Shown in pieces: positions 26,271 through 34,711 of a stretch of 43,585 bases of DNA; the first letter of the stretch is position 1; every line of letters starts with the position of its first letter. Both the position numbers and the translations under genes were made by a program. The DNA comes from Candidatus Gastranaerophilales bacterium (GTDB lineage: Bacteria > Cyanobacteriota > Vampirovibrionia > Gastranaerophilales > Gastranaerophilaceae), in the NCBI GenBank assembly GCA_944322665.1, contig CALUPM010000007.1, forward strand, positions 1 through 43,585, read 5' to 3'. The notes beneath the pieces are model-generated. The model had not been told where the DNA came from. It made no database searches and saw only the letters and a list, made by a program, of their open reading frames with translations.

Positions 26271-26981
26271 ATGGTCAGACTGATTAATGCGGACAACGTA
26301 ATTTATCTGAAAAAACTTTTAAACGGGATATTAAAGACACAGGAGATTTTTACAATAATTAAAAGTGTTGACCCGCCGGACGTTGGCCCTTGTATTTATG
26401 CCATGTGGCACGGAAACCAGTTTTGTGTCTACGGGCTTCCGAACAGAACCAGCGGCAAGGTTAATGTTCTTGTCAGCACATCAATGGACGGAGATATAAT
26501 TTCTTACTGCGTCGGGAACCTGGGGCTTAAGACAATCAGGGGTTCTACAGCAAGAAGAGGTGCTGTCGGCGGTACAATGCAGATTCTTGACGCCTTGAAA
26601 AACGGGGAATCCGCGGCAATTATGGTTGACGGCCCGAAAGGCCCCGCCAAAAAAGTTAAAGGCGGAATTTTCAAAATCGCACACATGGCTCAAGTTCCGA
26701 TTGTGCCTGTCCACTGGTATTCCCCTCAGTTTAATTTTGTTAAACTTCCCAGCTGGGACAGCCTTACTTCCCCGATTTTATACACAAGGCTTATTAACAT
26801 TTACGGAACGCCGATATACATTCAAGAAGATCTTGATTCTGAAACAGAAAAAAAATATCAGGAAAAATTAAAAGAATCACTGATAAACTTAGAAGCAAAA
26901 GCTCCTCAAATATACAAGGAGGTAAAACACAAAATTCCATGGAAACTAAATCTGGACTTAAATTATCCGCGCTACAACTGA
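26271..26981 (+). CDS. DUF374-type lysophospholipid acyltransferase-like protein
   Basis: 236 residues. The motif order fits the DUF374 branch of glycerolipid/lipid A acyltransferases: AMWHGNQF with the probable catalytic His47, STSMDGD, IRGSTARRGAVG, MVDGPKGPAKKVKGGIF and a PIVPVHW strand. It probably transfers an acyl chain during envelope lipid or lipid A-type synthesis at the inner membrane; the acceptor is not known. The ATG at 26271 is chosen because the earlier TTG in frame is the -35 box. It overlaps the next gene by 43 bases. Confidence 0.8.
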   Translation: MVRLINADNVIYLKKLLNGILKTQEIFTIIKSVDPPDVGPCIYAMWHGNQFCVYGLPNRTSGKVNVLVSTSMDGDIISYCVGNLGLKTIRGSTARRGAVGGTMQILDALKNGESAAIMVDGPKGPAKKVKGGIFKIAHMAQVPIVPVHWYSPQFNFVKLPSWDSLTSPILYTRLINIYGTPIYIQEDLDSETEKKYQEKLKESLINLEAKAPQIYKEVKHKIPWKLNLDLNYPRYN

Positions 26982-27766
26982 ATTCCGTAACAGGTAATAA
27001 ACAGGCTAATCTTGAAAAAGTCAACAAACTTGTTTCGCAAAATCTTCCCGCAGATACAGATGTTTTGATTTTACCGGAAGTTTGGACTGTCGGCTGGGCA
27101 TGCGAAGAATTCTCCAAAAGCGGAGAAACTCTTGCTGAAAACAGTCCGGTATTTTCTCTCCTGTCTTCATTAGCAAAAAAATACAATATGTGGATTTTAG
27201 GCGGAAGTTTTATCAGAAAAGCCGAAAATGGTCTTTTGTACAACAGCTGCCCTGTCTTTGACAGAGGCGGAAATCTTGTTGAGGTTTATGATAAAAACCA
27301 TCTTTATTCATACTGCGGCTGCAGGGAAGGAAGCTTTATCACTCCCGGAGAAAAGGCTTTGATGATTGATATTGACGGGATTAAAACCGGTATTACAATC
27401 TGCTATGATATAAGGTTTCCTGAAATTTTCAGAGAATACCGTAAATACGGCGCTCAGCTTCTTGTTAATATGGCAGCATGGGGAATTGAAAAACCAATTC
27501 CGTGGGAGGTTCTCACTAAAGCAAGAGCCGTTGAAAATCAGGCTTATATGGTTGCGCTTACCCAGTGCGGACCGATTGATGTTAAAAATTGTAATATAGG
27601 TCATTCCAGAATAATCGACTTTCTCGGTAATACAATTGCAGAAATTAAAGACCAGAAAGAGGGATTTATGACTGCTCAAATTGATTTTTCCAAAATGGAA
27701 ACCTACAGAAATGAATGTACTGTTTTAAAAGATTTGAAAAGCAATTACGAGGTAATAATTAAATGA
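26939..27766 (+). CDS. Carbon-nitrogen hydrolase (omega-amidase-like)
   Basis: 275 residues. The nitrilase-superfamily triad is E47 (ILPEVW), K119 (VYDKNHL) and C155 (ITICYDIRFPE). The CYDIRFPE form points to the Nit2/YafV omega-amidase branch, which hydrolyses alpha-ketoglutaramate-type amides, though other amidases share it. The Shine-Dalgarno (aaggagg, 26916-26922) is 16 bases from the ATG, unusually far; no nearer start exists in frame. The start lies inside the acyltransferase gene and the stop overlaps dacB as ATGA, so the three genes form one operon. Confidence 0.9.
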   Translation: METKSGLKLSALQLNSVTGNKQANLEKVNKLVSQNLPADTDVLILPEVWTVGWACEEFSKSGETLAENSPVFSLLSSLAKKYNMWILGGSFIRKAENGLLYNSCPVFDRGGNLVEVYDKNHLYSYCGCREGSFITPGEKALMIDIDGIKTGITICYDIRFPEIFREYRKYGAQLLVNMAAWGIEKPIPWEVLTKARAVENQAYMVALTQCGPIDVKNCNIGHSRIIDFLGNTIAEIKDQKEGFMTAQIDFSKMETYRNECTVLKDLKSNYEVIIK

Positions 27767-29112
27767 AAAAACTTCTTTTGACATTTATAATTCTACTGAC
27801 AGGACTCTCTGTTCAGGCTGTACCATCCTCAATAGATGCGGCAATTTCCGAATCAGGTATCAATAAAGACGCTGTGTCTATTTCTGTTAAAAATGCAAGC
27901 GACGGAAAAACCCTCTATGAACACAAAGAAAATACTCCGATTCCACCGGCATCTACACTTAAAACAGTCACAGCTGCTGTTGCGGCAGACACTCTCGGAA
28001 ACAATTACGAATTTAAAACTCAACTTTACAAAACCTCTGATAATGTATTGTATTTGAAACTGGCTGCAGATCCTCTATTTAACAAAGGGAATCTTGAAAC
28101 TCTTATGAAAGAAGCCAAATCAAAAAATATCCTTGAGCCAAAAATGTTTTATATTGATGATTACGTCATTGACGGAGTTGAATGGGGCGAAGGCTGGCAG
28201 TGGGATGACGATTTAAACCCGCTTATGCCGAAATTCAGCTCCTATAATCTTGACGGGAACCTTCTGACCGTTACTATCGACCCTAAAAAGAAAGGCGCTC
28301 CGGCTTCTGTCAGACTTTCGACATTTTATCCGGTTACTTTTATGAACCTCACTGTTTCTTCAGACAAAAATTCAGTAAAGATTGCAAGAAATAACCACAT
28401 TGCCCCTGATGTAATCACTGTAAGCGGAGAAGTTAATTCAAGAGTTCAGTACAAATTTCCGGTTAATTCACCCAAAAGATACTTTATTATAAAACTTGAA
28501 GAAGCAATAAGTGCAGCAAAACTTGAATATTACGGAGATTTTCCGCAAAAGAAAATGCCCCCGTCAGGTGTTACTCTCGTTTCTGAAATAAAACACCCGC
28601 TCTCTGCTGTTCTTAAAATCATTTACAAATCAAGCAACAATATGATGGCTGAAACTGTATTTAAAGTTGCAGGCGGCAAATTCGTCAACAATACCGGTTC
28701 AATTAAAAGTGCTTTAAAAATGTTTGATGAATACTGCCAAAAAAACGGACTTAACCGCGACAACATAACCATCACGGACGGAAGCGGCGTTTCAAAAAAC
28801 AACCTTATGACAGCTGATTTTATGACGGATTTTCTGTTATTACAAACAAAAAGAGCTGATTTCGATAATTTTATGAAAATGCTTCCGACCGCAGGAGAGG
28901 GAACACTGGCTGACAGAATGCTTTATTTCAAAGATATTCTTTACGCAAAAACCGGAACCCTGTCAGGGATTAGCGCAATATGCGGTTACATAAAAACCCG
29001 CAGCGGAAACCTTGTAGCTTTTGACATTATGATAAATGACGCAAAGTTAAGTTCTTCTGACAAGAAAGCGGCAGAAGAACAGATAATCCGGGCAATTTAC
29101 AATAAATATTAA
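27763..29112 (+). CDS. dacB: D-alanyl-D-alanine carboxypeptidase/endopeptidase (PBP4 type)
   Basis: 449 residues with a signal peptide (MKKLLLTFIILLTGLSVQA). The three active-site boxes of the S13 family are present: SxxK at S64-K67 (PASTLK), SxN at S291-N293 (KSSNNMM) and KTG at 396-398 (YAKTGTL). The roughly 225-residue spacing between boxes 1 and 2 is the S13 hallmark. It trims and cross-bridge-cleaves peptidoglycan in the periplasm. The ATGA overlap couples it to the amidase gene. Confidence 0.95.
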   Translation: MKKLLLTFIILLTGLSVQAVPSSIDAAISESGINKDAVSISVKNASDGKTLYEHKENTPIPPASTLKTVTAAVAADTLGNNYEFKTQLYKTSDNVLYLKLAADPLFNKGNLETLMKEAKSKNILEPKMFYIDDYVIDGVEWGEGWQWDDDLNPLMPKFSSYNLDGNLLTVTIDPKKKGAPASVRLSTFYPVTFMNLTVSSDKNSVKIARNNHIAPDVITVSGEVNSRVQYKFPVNSPKRYFIIKLEEAISAAKLEYYGDFPQKKMPPSGVTLVSEIKHPLSAVLKIIYKSSNNMMAETVFKVAGGKFVNNTGSIKSALKMFDEYCQKNGLNRDNITITDGSGVSKNNLMTADFMTDFLLLQTKRADFDNFMKMLPTAGEGTLADRMLYFKDILYAKTGTLSGISAICGYIKTRSGNLVAFDIMINDAKLSSSDKKAAEEQIIRAIYNKY

Positions 29113-29148
29113 ACGGACAAAGCGGATGTAGAATACACAGAATAGGAA

Positions 29149-29979
29149 TTATGCACTTTTTATTTTATTTAAGGAATACACACCGGCAATAACACCTCCG
29201 ATACCGGCTATTATTCCGCCCATAAGTGAAGAATAAGTTCTGGATTTTGGTATATATTTTTTGACTGCAGAATAATCATTTTTAAGTGAGTCCTTGGCAG
29301 ACAGCGTAGCAAGCTTTTCATACATAACATTTGCGCGTTCCGAAATCGCCCTCATAACTTTTGCCCACTGTTCGCTTATTGCTTTACCTTTATCCGGAAG
29401 ATTAAGTATTGCTTCATCTCTTGCCGCACGGAAGGAATTACGGGCATTTTTATAGTCTTTAAGAGGTTTTTCAACAGCAAGCTGAGCGTCAGCAAATTCT
29501 CTTGCCGAAGCTTTCATTACAAGATACAAATTGGTATCTTTCGGATTTGCAGCGACATTTTTAGCGGCAGAATCGAGTGAATTTTTCAATTCGGCATATC
29601 GTGCATCTTTTAAAGCCTGTTGATAGACAGTTTTTGTTTCTGCAACCTGTTTGACGAACCTGTCATCTACATTGACCTCCTTAACCATTTGATTCCAGAG
29701 ATTTGCTTCAGGTTTAATTTTTTCGTCGGTAATGGATTTACCGGACAGCCTGTATTCTTTAGCGGCATTTTTTAGAGAATCAACAGCCTTAATCTCGGCT
29801 TTTGTTGCATTTTGCATAACTTTTTGCGAAAAAATTCTGTTGAAAGCATCGTCATTTTGCATTAACAATCTTTCAAGCGTAAATTTTCTCGGCGCCAGAA
29901 TATACCCTGCACCAAGTCCTAACCCTGATGATATTGCACCAACTCCGCACGGAGATACAGAAACCGTATTTGAACCCAT
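29149..29979 (-). CDS. Unassigned helical protein with glycine-zipper segments at both ends
   Basis: 276 residues from 29979, chosen because aggagt (minus strand) sits seven bases before it; an ATG 22 codons upstream has no ribosome binding site. N-terminus: VSPCGVGAISSGLGLGAGYIL, a hydrophobic Gly-rich run. Middle (about 35-245): long amphipathic helices rich in Ala, Lys and Glu. C-terminus: SLMGGIIAGIGGVIAGVYS, a second GxxxG run. This suggests membrane insertion at both ends with a helical bundle between. Function unknown. Convergent with dacB. Confidence 0.75.
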   Translation of the reverse strand: MGSNTVSVSPCGVGAISSGLGLGAGYILAPRKFTLERLLMQNDDAFNRIFSQKVMQNATKAEIKAVDSLKNAAKEYRLSGKSITDEKIKPEANLWNQMVKEVNVDDRFVKQVAETKTVYQQALKDARYAELKNSLDSAAKNVAANPKDTNLYLVMKASAREFADAQLAVEKPLKDYKNARNSFRAARDEAILNLPDKGKAISEQWAKVMRAISERANVMYEKLATLSAKDSLKNDYSAVKKYIPKSRTYSSLMGGIIAGIGGVIAGVYSLNKIKSA

Positions 29980-30097
29980 ACCGACACTCCTATATTCCTC
30001 ATTAATGTAAACCACACTAAAACTACCATATACATTATTACTCATAATTTAAATTTTTGTGGAATTTTTCGAGATTTTTTTACAAGTTGTTACAATC

Positions 30098-30126
30098 CTG
30101 AAAAGTACACAAATATATGATATAAT
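30098..30126 (+). promoter_or_regulatory. Promoter of the GT2 glycosyltransferase
   Basis: CTGAAA (30098-30103), 17-base spacer ending in TGA, then TATAAT (30121-30126): an extended -10 promoter. Confidence 0.65.
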
Positions 30127-30145
30127 AATAAATGGAGAAACATCA

Positions 30146-30994
30146 ATGGAACCGTTATTAAGCATAATTACACCGACTCTTAATATAGTTGAAAATGAAC
30201 ACGCAGACGAATTCAATCTGCTGGTCACACTTCTGGAACTTCAAACATACCCGAGAATTGAACATATTGTAATAGACGGCTCCTCCACTGACGAAACTAT
30301 TGACCTTCTGAAAGATTACAAAAATAAAGGCTACATAAACTTTTTTACTGAAAAGGACACCGGCAAATATCACGCACTTAACAAAGGTATAATGCGCGCA
30401 AAAGGAAAATATATCGCATTCATAAGCTGTGATGACTTTTACCACGACATAACCGCACTCAGCGATGCTGTCGCGGCGATGGAAAATGAAAAAGCAGATT
30501 TTTTATTTTCTCCTGCCTATTGCAGACACCCTGAAGGATATACATACCTTTTCATGCCTGCTATGTATAATGCTTTTCAGGTTGTTCCATGCGCACGACA
30601 GGGTATGATTTTCAGACGCGCAATGCTTGAAGAAGAGCGGTATTTTGATGAAAAATTCAAAATTATGTCAGATATGGATTTGATTATCAGACTTCTGATG
30701 AAAAGACGCAAAGGCATATTTTTTGAAACCAACTTTACGACATACAAATTAAGCCAGAAGACTTACGAAAACGGCGATCAGTGCATAAACGAAACAAGAT
30801 TAATTTTCCACAAGAATTTCCGCACACTGTACCCGCTTAATGACGAAATTATAGAAGGAATGGTATTATACTCGGAATTTCCGCCGGAACTTCTTGGAAA
30901 ACTTGCGGATTATTTTTCACCTGACGACAGAGATTTATTTTTTGAGCGCTGTGAAGAAATGCACCAGCTCAGACTTCAGCAGTACAGAGGCTGA
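30146..30994 (+). CDS. GT2-family glycosyltransferase
   Basis: 282 residues. The start at 30146 follows ggag (30134-30137); the open frame extends further upstream but crosses the promoter. The GT-A fold is clear: LSIITPTLN, IEHIVIDGSSTDETIDLL (nucleotide-sugar site), DTGKYHALNKGI and the metal-binding ISCDDFY. This resembles WcaA/WcaE-like enzymes adding sugars to surface polysaccharides. It stands alone, without other polysaccharide genes, so the product is unknown. Confidence 0.9.
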   Translation: MEPLLSIITPTLNIVENEHADEFNLLVTLLELQTYPRIEHIVIDGSSTDETIDLLKDYKNKGYINFFTEKDTGKYHALNKGIMRAKGKYIAFISCDDFYHDITALSDAVAAMENEKADFLFSPAYCRHPEGYTYLFMPAMYNAFQVVPCARQGMIFRRAMLEEERYFDEKFKIMSDMDLIIRLLMKRRKGIFFETNFTTYKLSQKTYENGDQCINETRLIFHKNFRTLYPLNDEIIEGMVLYSEFPPELLGKLADYFSPDDRDLFFERCEEMHQLRLQQYRG

Positions 30995-31041
30995 CGGCAA
31001 TCTACAGATTTAAAACACATGCGGCGGTACTAAAAAAAGCA

Positions 31042-31082
31042 TTAAAAAACCGGCATCTTATTATTGTTTAAGTCTGCCGGTT
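31042..31082 (-). terminator. Intrinsic terminator of the 481-residue acidic protein gene
   Basis: On the minus strand, the stop codon overlaps the start of an aaccggca/tgccggtt stem with a 19-base loop, followed by tttttt. Confidence 0.75.
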
Positions 31083-32526
31083 AGCCGAATGTTTTGAATG
31101 TACCTTCAACGTTCTTTTCTATGACTTTTTCTACCGAATCCATTTCCGTTTGTATTGCGTTTTGTTCGGTATCAAGCTGCTGAAGGCGGAGTTCAAGGTT
31201 TTTATCCTGTGCCTGAATGATTTCAATTTTTGCGTTAATCTGGTCTATTGCCTGATCGTATAAGTATTTTTCGTGTTCGTATTCATTCATAGCGTCATTA
31301 TAAGCATCCTGATCGGTTACAGTAGAGGTTGTCAGAGCGTAAGTTGAATAACCGTCGCCCTCCGGATTCGGGATTGATATTGAGATGAATCTTCCGGACG
31401 AATCTCTTTCTACGCGGCATCCGGGAACCCCTTTGACTTCTTTAACCTTAACATCACTGCCGATTGTGTAGCAGTTGATATTGGTCAGGATATTGCCGTT
31501 TTCATCGGTATTAGCTGCATTTTCGTCCAATTCCGACTTTTTATAGAAGTAAGGAACAGCTTCGCCTGTTGTAGTATTTGTTACATATCTGACATACCAT
31601 TCGTTTGTACCGTATTTTTGTTCAAGCTGAGCAGCCCATGCGGCTTCTTCTCTGAGAGCATCCGCAATTTCACCGCTTGTCAGTCCGCCGAAATACGGGT
31701 CATCTTCAAGTCCGGGATAGGTTGTAATGCTTGCAACTTCGGCATCAGACAATGTATAAGGCTCAGTTTCTTCAATAATGCCTTCTTTGACGTAATTGCC
31801 GTTTTCATCCGTCTGAACAAGAGTAACCGCTTCATCGGGATCGGTTGCTGTTTCATCCCAGAGATAGATAACCAGCATATCCTCAGTAAGGTCATCCCTC
31901 TCAACTTTATTACCTTCATCGTCAAGTGTATAGAAGGAGCCGTCTTCATCTTTGTAAACGAGTTCGGAATCTTCCAACCCTGTTCCGATTAAAGAATATT
32001 CAAAGTTAGCGATATCTTCTTCCGTACAGGGAACAATACCGGGCGTTCTGGTTATTTTATCAATAACATAATCTTCGCCTTCCTGTCTTACGGTATAGTC
32101 AACCCCATCAATATTGATAGAATTACCTACGACAGGAATAGTGTCAGCTTTTCCGAGTTCTCTTAAGACGGTTGCGCCGACGTAGTATTTTCCGTCCTGA
32201 ACGTTAATAATGCTTGTGGAAGCTGCAACCGGAACATAATCGTCCTGCCACTTTGAAAGATAACTCAGTGTATAAGTTCCGCCTGTTGCAATCATTGCAG
32301 TAATTTCGTTTGTCAAAGCGCCGTCATCAAATGTGTAAACGGTTTTTGTAAAACTGTCAACAGAAGGAGGCACCGGTACAGACATACCGAGCAAGTCATT
32401 ATAGTAGTTTGCAGACTGATTGGCTAAAGAAGTTCGCTGCTGGTTAATCTGCTGGCCTTCGAACTCCAGATTAGTCTTTCTGGCTGTCAAACCTAAGAAT
32501 CTAGCTTGTGAAGCTGCCATTCCCAT
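31081..32526 (-). CDS. Large acidic protein with conserved helical ends, function unknown
   Basis: 481 residues. The N-terminus (MGMAASQARFLGLTARK, then a Gln/Asn-rich EGQQINQQRTSLANQ) is a helix-forming start I have seen on unassigned proteins of this lineage. The middle (about 60-390) is strongly acidic with repeated DENGN, DEDG and DDEGN loops and strands. The C-terminal 90 residues are coiled-coil (QINAKIEIIQAQ ... LRLQQLDTEQ) ending FKTFG. Helical ends around a variable middle recall flagellar/axial filament proteins, but that is only a likeness. No Sec signal is visible. Possibly a surface or exported protein. Confidence 0.8.
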   Translation of the reverse strand: MGMAASQARFLGLTARKTNLEFEGQQINQQRTSLANQSANYYNDLLGMSVPVPPSVDSFTKTVYTFDDGALTNEITAMIATGGTYTLSYLSKWQDDYVPVAASTSIINVQDGKYYVGATVLRELGKADTIPVVGNSINIDGVDYTVRQEGEDYVIDKITRTPGIVPCTEEDIANFEYSLIGTGLEDSELVYKDEDGSFYTLDDEGNKVERDDLTEDMLVIYLWDETATDPDEAVTLVQTDENGNYVKEGIIEETEPYTLSDAEVASITTYPGLEDDPYFGGLTSGEIADALREEAAWAAQLEQKYGTNEWYVRYVTNTTTGEAVPYFYKKSELDENAANTDENGNILTNINCYTIGSDVKVKEVKGVPGCRVERDSSGRFISISIPNPEGDGYSTYALTTSTVTDQDAYNDAMNEYEHEKYLYDQAIDQINAKIEIIQAQDKNLELRLQQLDTEQNAIQTEMDSVEKVIEKNVEGTFKTFG

Positions 32527-32694
32527 AACTGGCTTTTTCCTTTCCGTTTAGTTCCATTATTCAGATATACGGCAGAAATGTCAGTAAACTTTAATATTTA
32601 GAGGCATTTTGTAACGAAATTGTAACATTTGCCCTCAAATATTATCAAAAATGGCGCTATATCAAATAATAATATTAGTAATGAACTTTGTATT

Positions 32695-32733
32695 CTCCTA
32701 GTATCTTAACATCCTGCTGTCTTAGTATCTTTT
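32695..32733. repeat. Echo of the 5' pyrimidine-rich repeat
   Basis: ctcctagtatcttaacatcc and cttagtatctttt resemble phrases at 145-183 and 355-385 (cttagtatcttttt, cttaacgtcctaacgtctt). It lies directly beside the stop codon of the metalloprotease gene. Confidence 0.5.
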
Positions 32734-32734
32734 A

Positions 32735-34537
32735 CTATGCGTACGTCCACCACTTCCAGTCAGGTTCGGGCTCCGTATAATCGTTATCATTATATAGAGT
32801 ATTAATATGGTTGGCTATTGTGTCCTTTTCTTGTGAACCGTCAACCGCTGTAGACATCTCACCCTTGTCATAGACATCTCCGCCGATACTGTCAACATAA
32901 TCCGCATCCGTCTGGTATGCTCTGTATTCTCCCCACATCGTTGCGGCTAAATAATAAAACCTTGCTAGTTTCTCATTGCTGAATTCAAATACAGAACGGA
33001 GGTAACCTTCATCATCAAGATATTCGTTGTTAGCCCAGGCTTCATCTATAAGAGTGTTGAGGTTTGCTGAATAATAATCATATTCCTCTTCTGTCAAAGC
33101 TCCTGCTTCATACATCTTGTCAATTGTACTCTGATCAACATCTTGAAAAGAACCTCCCCAGATATGAGAATTATAAGCGGCTGTAGCATGTGTCAGTTCA
33201 TGCACCAGAGTATCTATAAATTCAAACAGATCACCGTTTGCATAAGTATTCAAATCAAGAGTAAGACCGCAGTCGCCTGTGCTTGCCGTATAATTATGCT
33301 GTACTCCGTTTGCGTCAGTATAAGTTCCAGTTGCGTCGTCTTCACTGAAAGGAATTGAAACGGTAAATCCGTTATATATAATCTGACAGGGGAAATAAGA
33401 ATAAGCTCCTAAAACTGTTTGTGTCTCGTAATTAGGATTTCTCTCCGGAGTGTTCAAATCAGCAAGAGCGATTTGCCCGACATGAATTTCATTATATTCA
33501 TCCGTACCTGACGTGAGCCTGTCTAGAGCTTTCACCTGATCCGTAAGTCCTGCTGCTACCAGATATTCTCTTGTCATTTCAATAGCATATTCAAGTTTGC
33601 CCTGAGCGTCCAATTTGTCAAATTCTGCCTGAAGTTCTGCTGCAAAAGTTTCAACTTTGGACTTATAATCACTGAAAGATGATCCCAGTTCATCGCTTAT
33701 CAGCTCTTTTATTTCTTCAACTGTCAAAACGCCGTTATCATCCTTATCAAGGACATCAAAAACCCTGTTTAGAGAACCGAAAAAGTCATAGTTTGAATCT
33801 TCCCAGTCGTCATTCTGCGTTAAAGCAATAAGCTGTGCGCGGGTAATTCCTTTATCCGCAGAAATTGACGGATCAATAGTGCTCATATATTCAAACATAC
33901 TTTCTACATCGTCAAATTCTTCAATAAAAGATTCTTTGGGAACATCAGGTTCCTCTTCATCGTCATCATCGCCGCCGACAGTGGTGTCATCATCGTCGTC
34001 GCCTGATACCGTGGTGTCGTCATCGTCGTCTCCGCCGCCGACAGTAGTATCGTCATCATCATCACCAGTTTCAGTCTTTTTATGATGCAGATCGTAAATT
34101 ATCTGTTTTATATTTGCTATTTCTGACGCAGACTTGTCTAAAACAGAAACAGAGTATCTGTCTTCTACAGTCGTATCTGACGGCAACAATTCTCCTGTTG
34201 GTTTAAAATTAATATTACCGCCGATAGTAGCCGAGGAAGGTTCAAGCTGCGGTGCAATCCAATAATTTACTTCTCTGACAATAGAAGCTGTTGTTGGCAG
34301 CTTGAGAGATATATTTTTTACTGATTCATTCTTCTGCACCGCCTCGTTTGCAATAGAATAAATAGTGGCATCTTTGTTAGCTGCAAGAATTTCATCTACA
34401 ATGCTCGCTGTATCAATGGCATTCGCAGATACGCCTGCATTTGCAGCCGCTTTTTCAACTTCTTCTGTTACCTGTTTTTGTACTTCTGCGGTCTGCGCTC
34501 TTGCTACAACAGTCAGTAATTTTTGATTTATCTGCAT
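32735..34537 (-). CDS. Putative zinc metalloprotease with EF-hand and Asp-repeat linker
   Basis: 600 residues. Order: an Ala/Glu-rich helical N-terminus (1-80); a linker (159-193) with three tandem DDDDDTTV units of 11, 10 and 10 residues plus an acidic tail; a canonical EF-hand loop D264-E275 (DKDDNGVLTVEE); then a C-terminal domain with HELTH at 446-450, a zinc-protease HExxH. E499 (LIDEAW) is a possible third ligand. Two cysteines (C384, C423) might pair. No signal peptide, so secretion would need a non-Sec route. No known peptidase family could be named with confidence. It sits beside the acidic 481-residue protein on the same strand. Confidence 0.7.
   Translation of the reverse strand: MQINQKLLTVVARAQTAEVQKQVTEEVEKAAANAGVSANAIDTASIVDEILAANKDATIYSIANEAVQKNESVKNISLKLPTTASIVREVNYWIAPQLEPSSATIGGNINFKPTGELLPSDTTVEDRYSVSVLDKSASEIANIKQIIYDLHHKKTETGDDDDDTTVGGGDDDDDTTVSGDDDDDTTVGGDDDDEEEPDVPKESFIEEFDDVESMFEYMSTIDPSISADKGITRAQLIALTQNDDWEDSNYDFFGSLNRVFDVLDKDDNGVLTVEEIKELISDELGSSFSDYKSKVETFAAELQAEFDKLDAQGKLEYAIEMTREYLVAAGLTDQVKALDRLTSGTDEYNEIHVGQIALADLNTPERNPNYETQTVLGAYSYFPCQIIYNGFTVSIPFSEDDATGTYTDANGVQHNYTASTGDCGLTLDLNTYANGDLFEFIDTLVHELTHATAAYNSHIWGGSFQDVDQSTIDKMYEAGALTEEEYDYYSANLNTLIDEAWANNEYLDDEGYLRSVFEFSNEKLARFYYLAATMWGEYRAYQTDADYVDSIGGDVYDKGEMSTAVDGSQEKDTIANHINTLYNDNDYTEPEPDWKWWTYA
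33959..34063 (-). repeat. Coding tandem repeat (Asp-rich linker)
   Basis: Three GAY-rich units of 33, 30 and 30 bases encode DDDDDTTV plus Gly/Ser. Synonymous codons differ between units, so the repeat is old or selected at protein level rather than a recent slippage product. Confidence 0.8.
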
Positions 34538-34642
34538 ATTCCTCTAAGTCCTTTAATCCGGTTATCGGACTTTTAACTTTGAAACTTTAGGAGTTTTAAT
34601 ATTTAGTTAACAAAAATTTACTTTTTTATTTTCTTTAAATAT

Positions 34643-34672
34643 TTGCAAAAAAAATTGTGCCTGTAATATAAT
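34643..34672 (+). promoter_or_regulatory. Promoter of the oxidoreductase operon
   Basis: TTGCAA (34643-34648), 18-base spacer, TATAAT (34667-34672), followed by aaagga at 34700-34705. Confidence 0.65.
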
Positions 34673-34711
34673 GGAATTAAGATAAGCACATTTAATTTTA
34701 AAGGATTGGAA

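Noticed and set aside
29149-29979. Toxin of a toxin-immunity pair
   Set aside because: No candidate immunity gene is adjacent and no known toxin motif is present.
29980-30045. 22-residue extension of the glycine-zipper protein
   Set aside because: No ribosome binding site at that ATG, while the ATG at 29979 has aggagt at ideal spacing.
30059-30145. 29-residue extension of the GT2 glycosyltransferase
   Set aside because: It crosses a strong extended -10 promoter, and the internal ATG at 30146 has ggag and starts the GT-A fold directly.
31081-32526. Flagellar hook-type protein
   Set aside because: Only the helical-end layout is similar; no flagellar motifs or neighbouring flagellar genes were seen.
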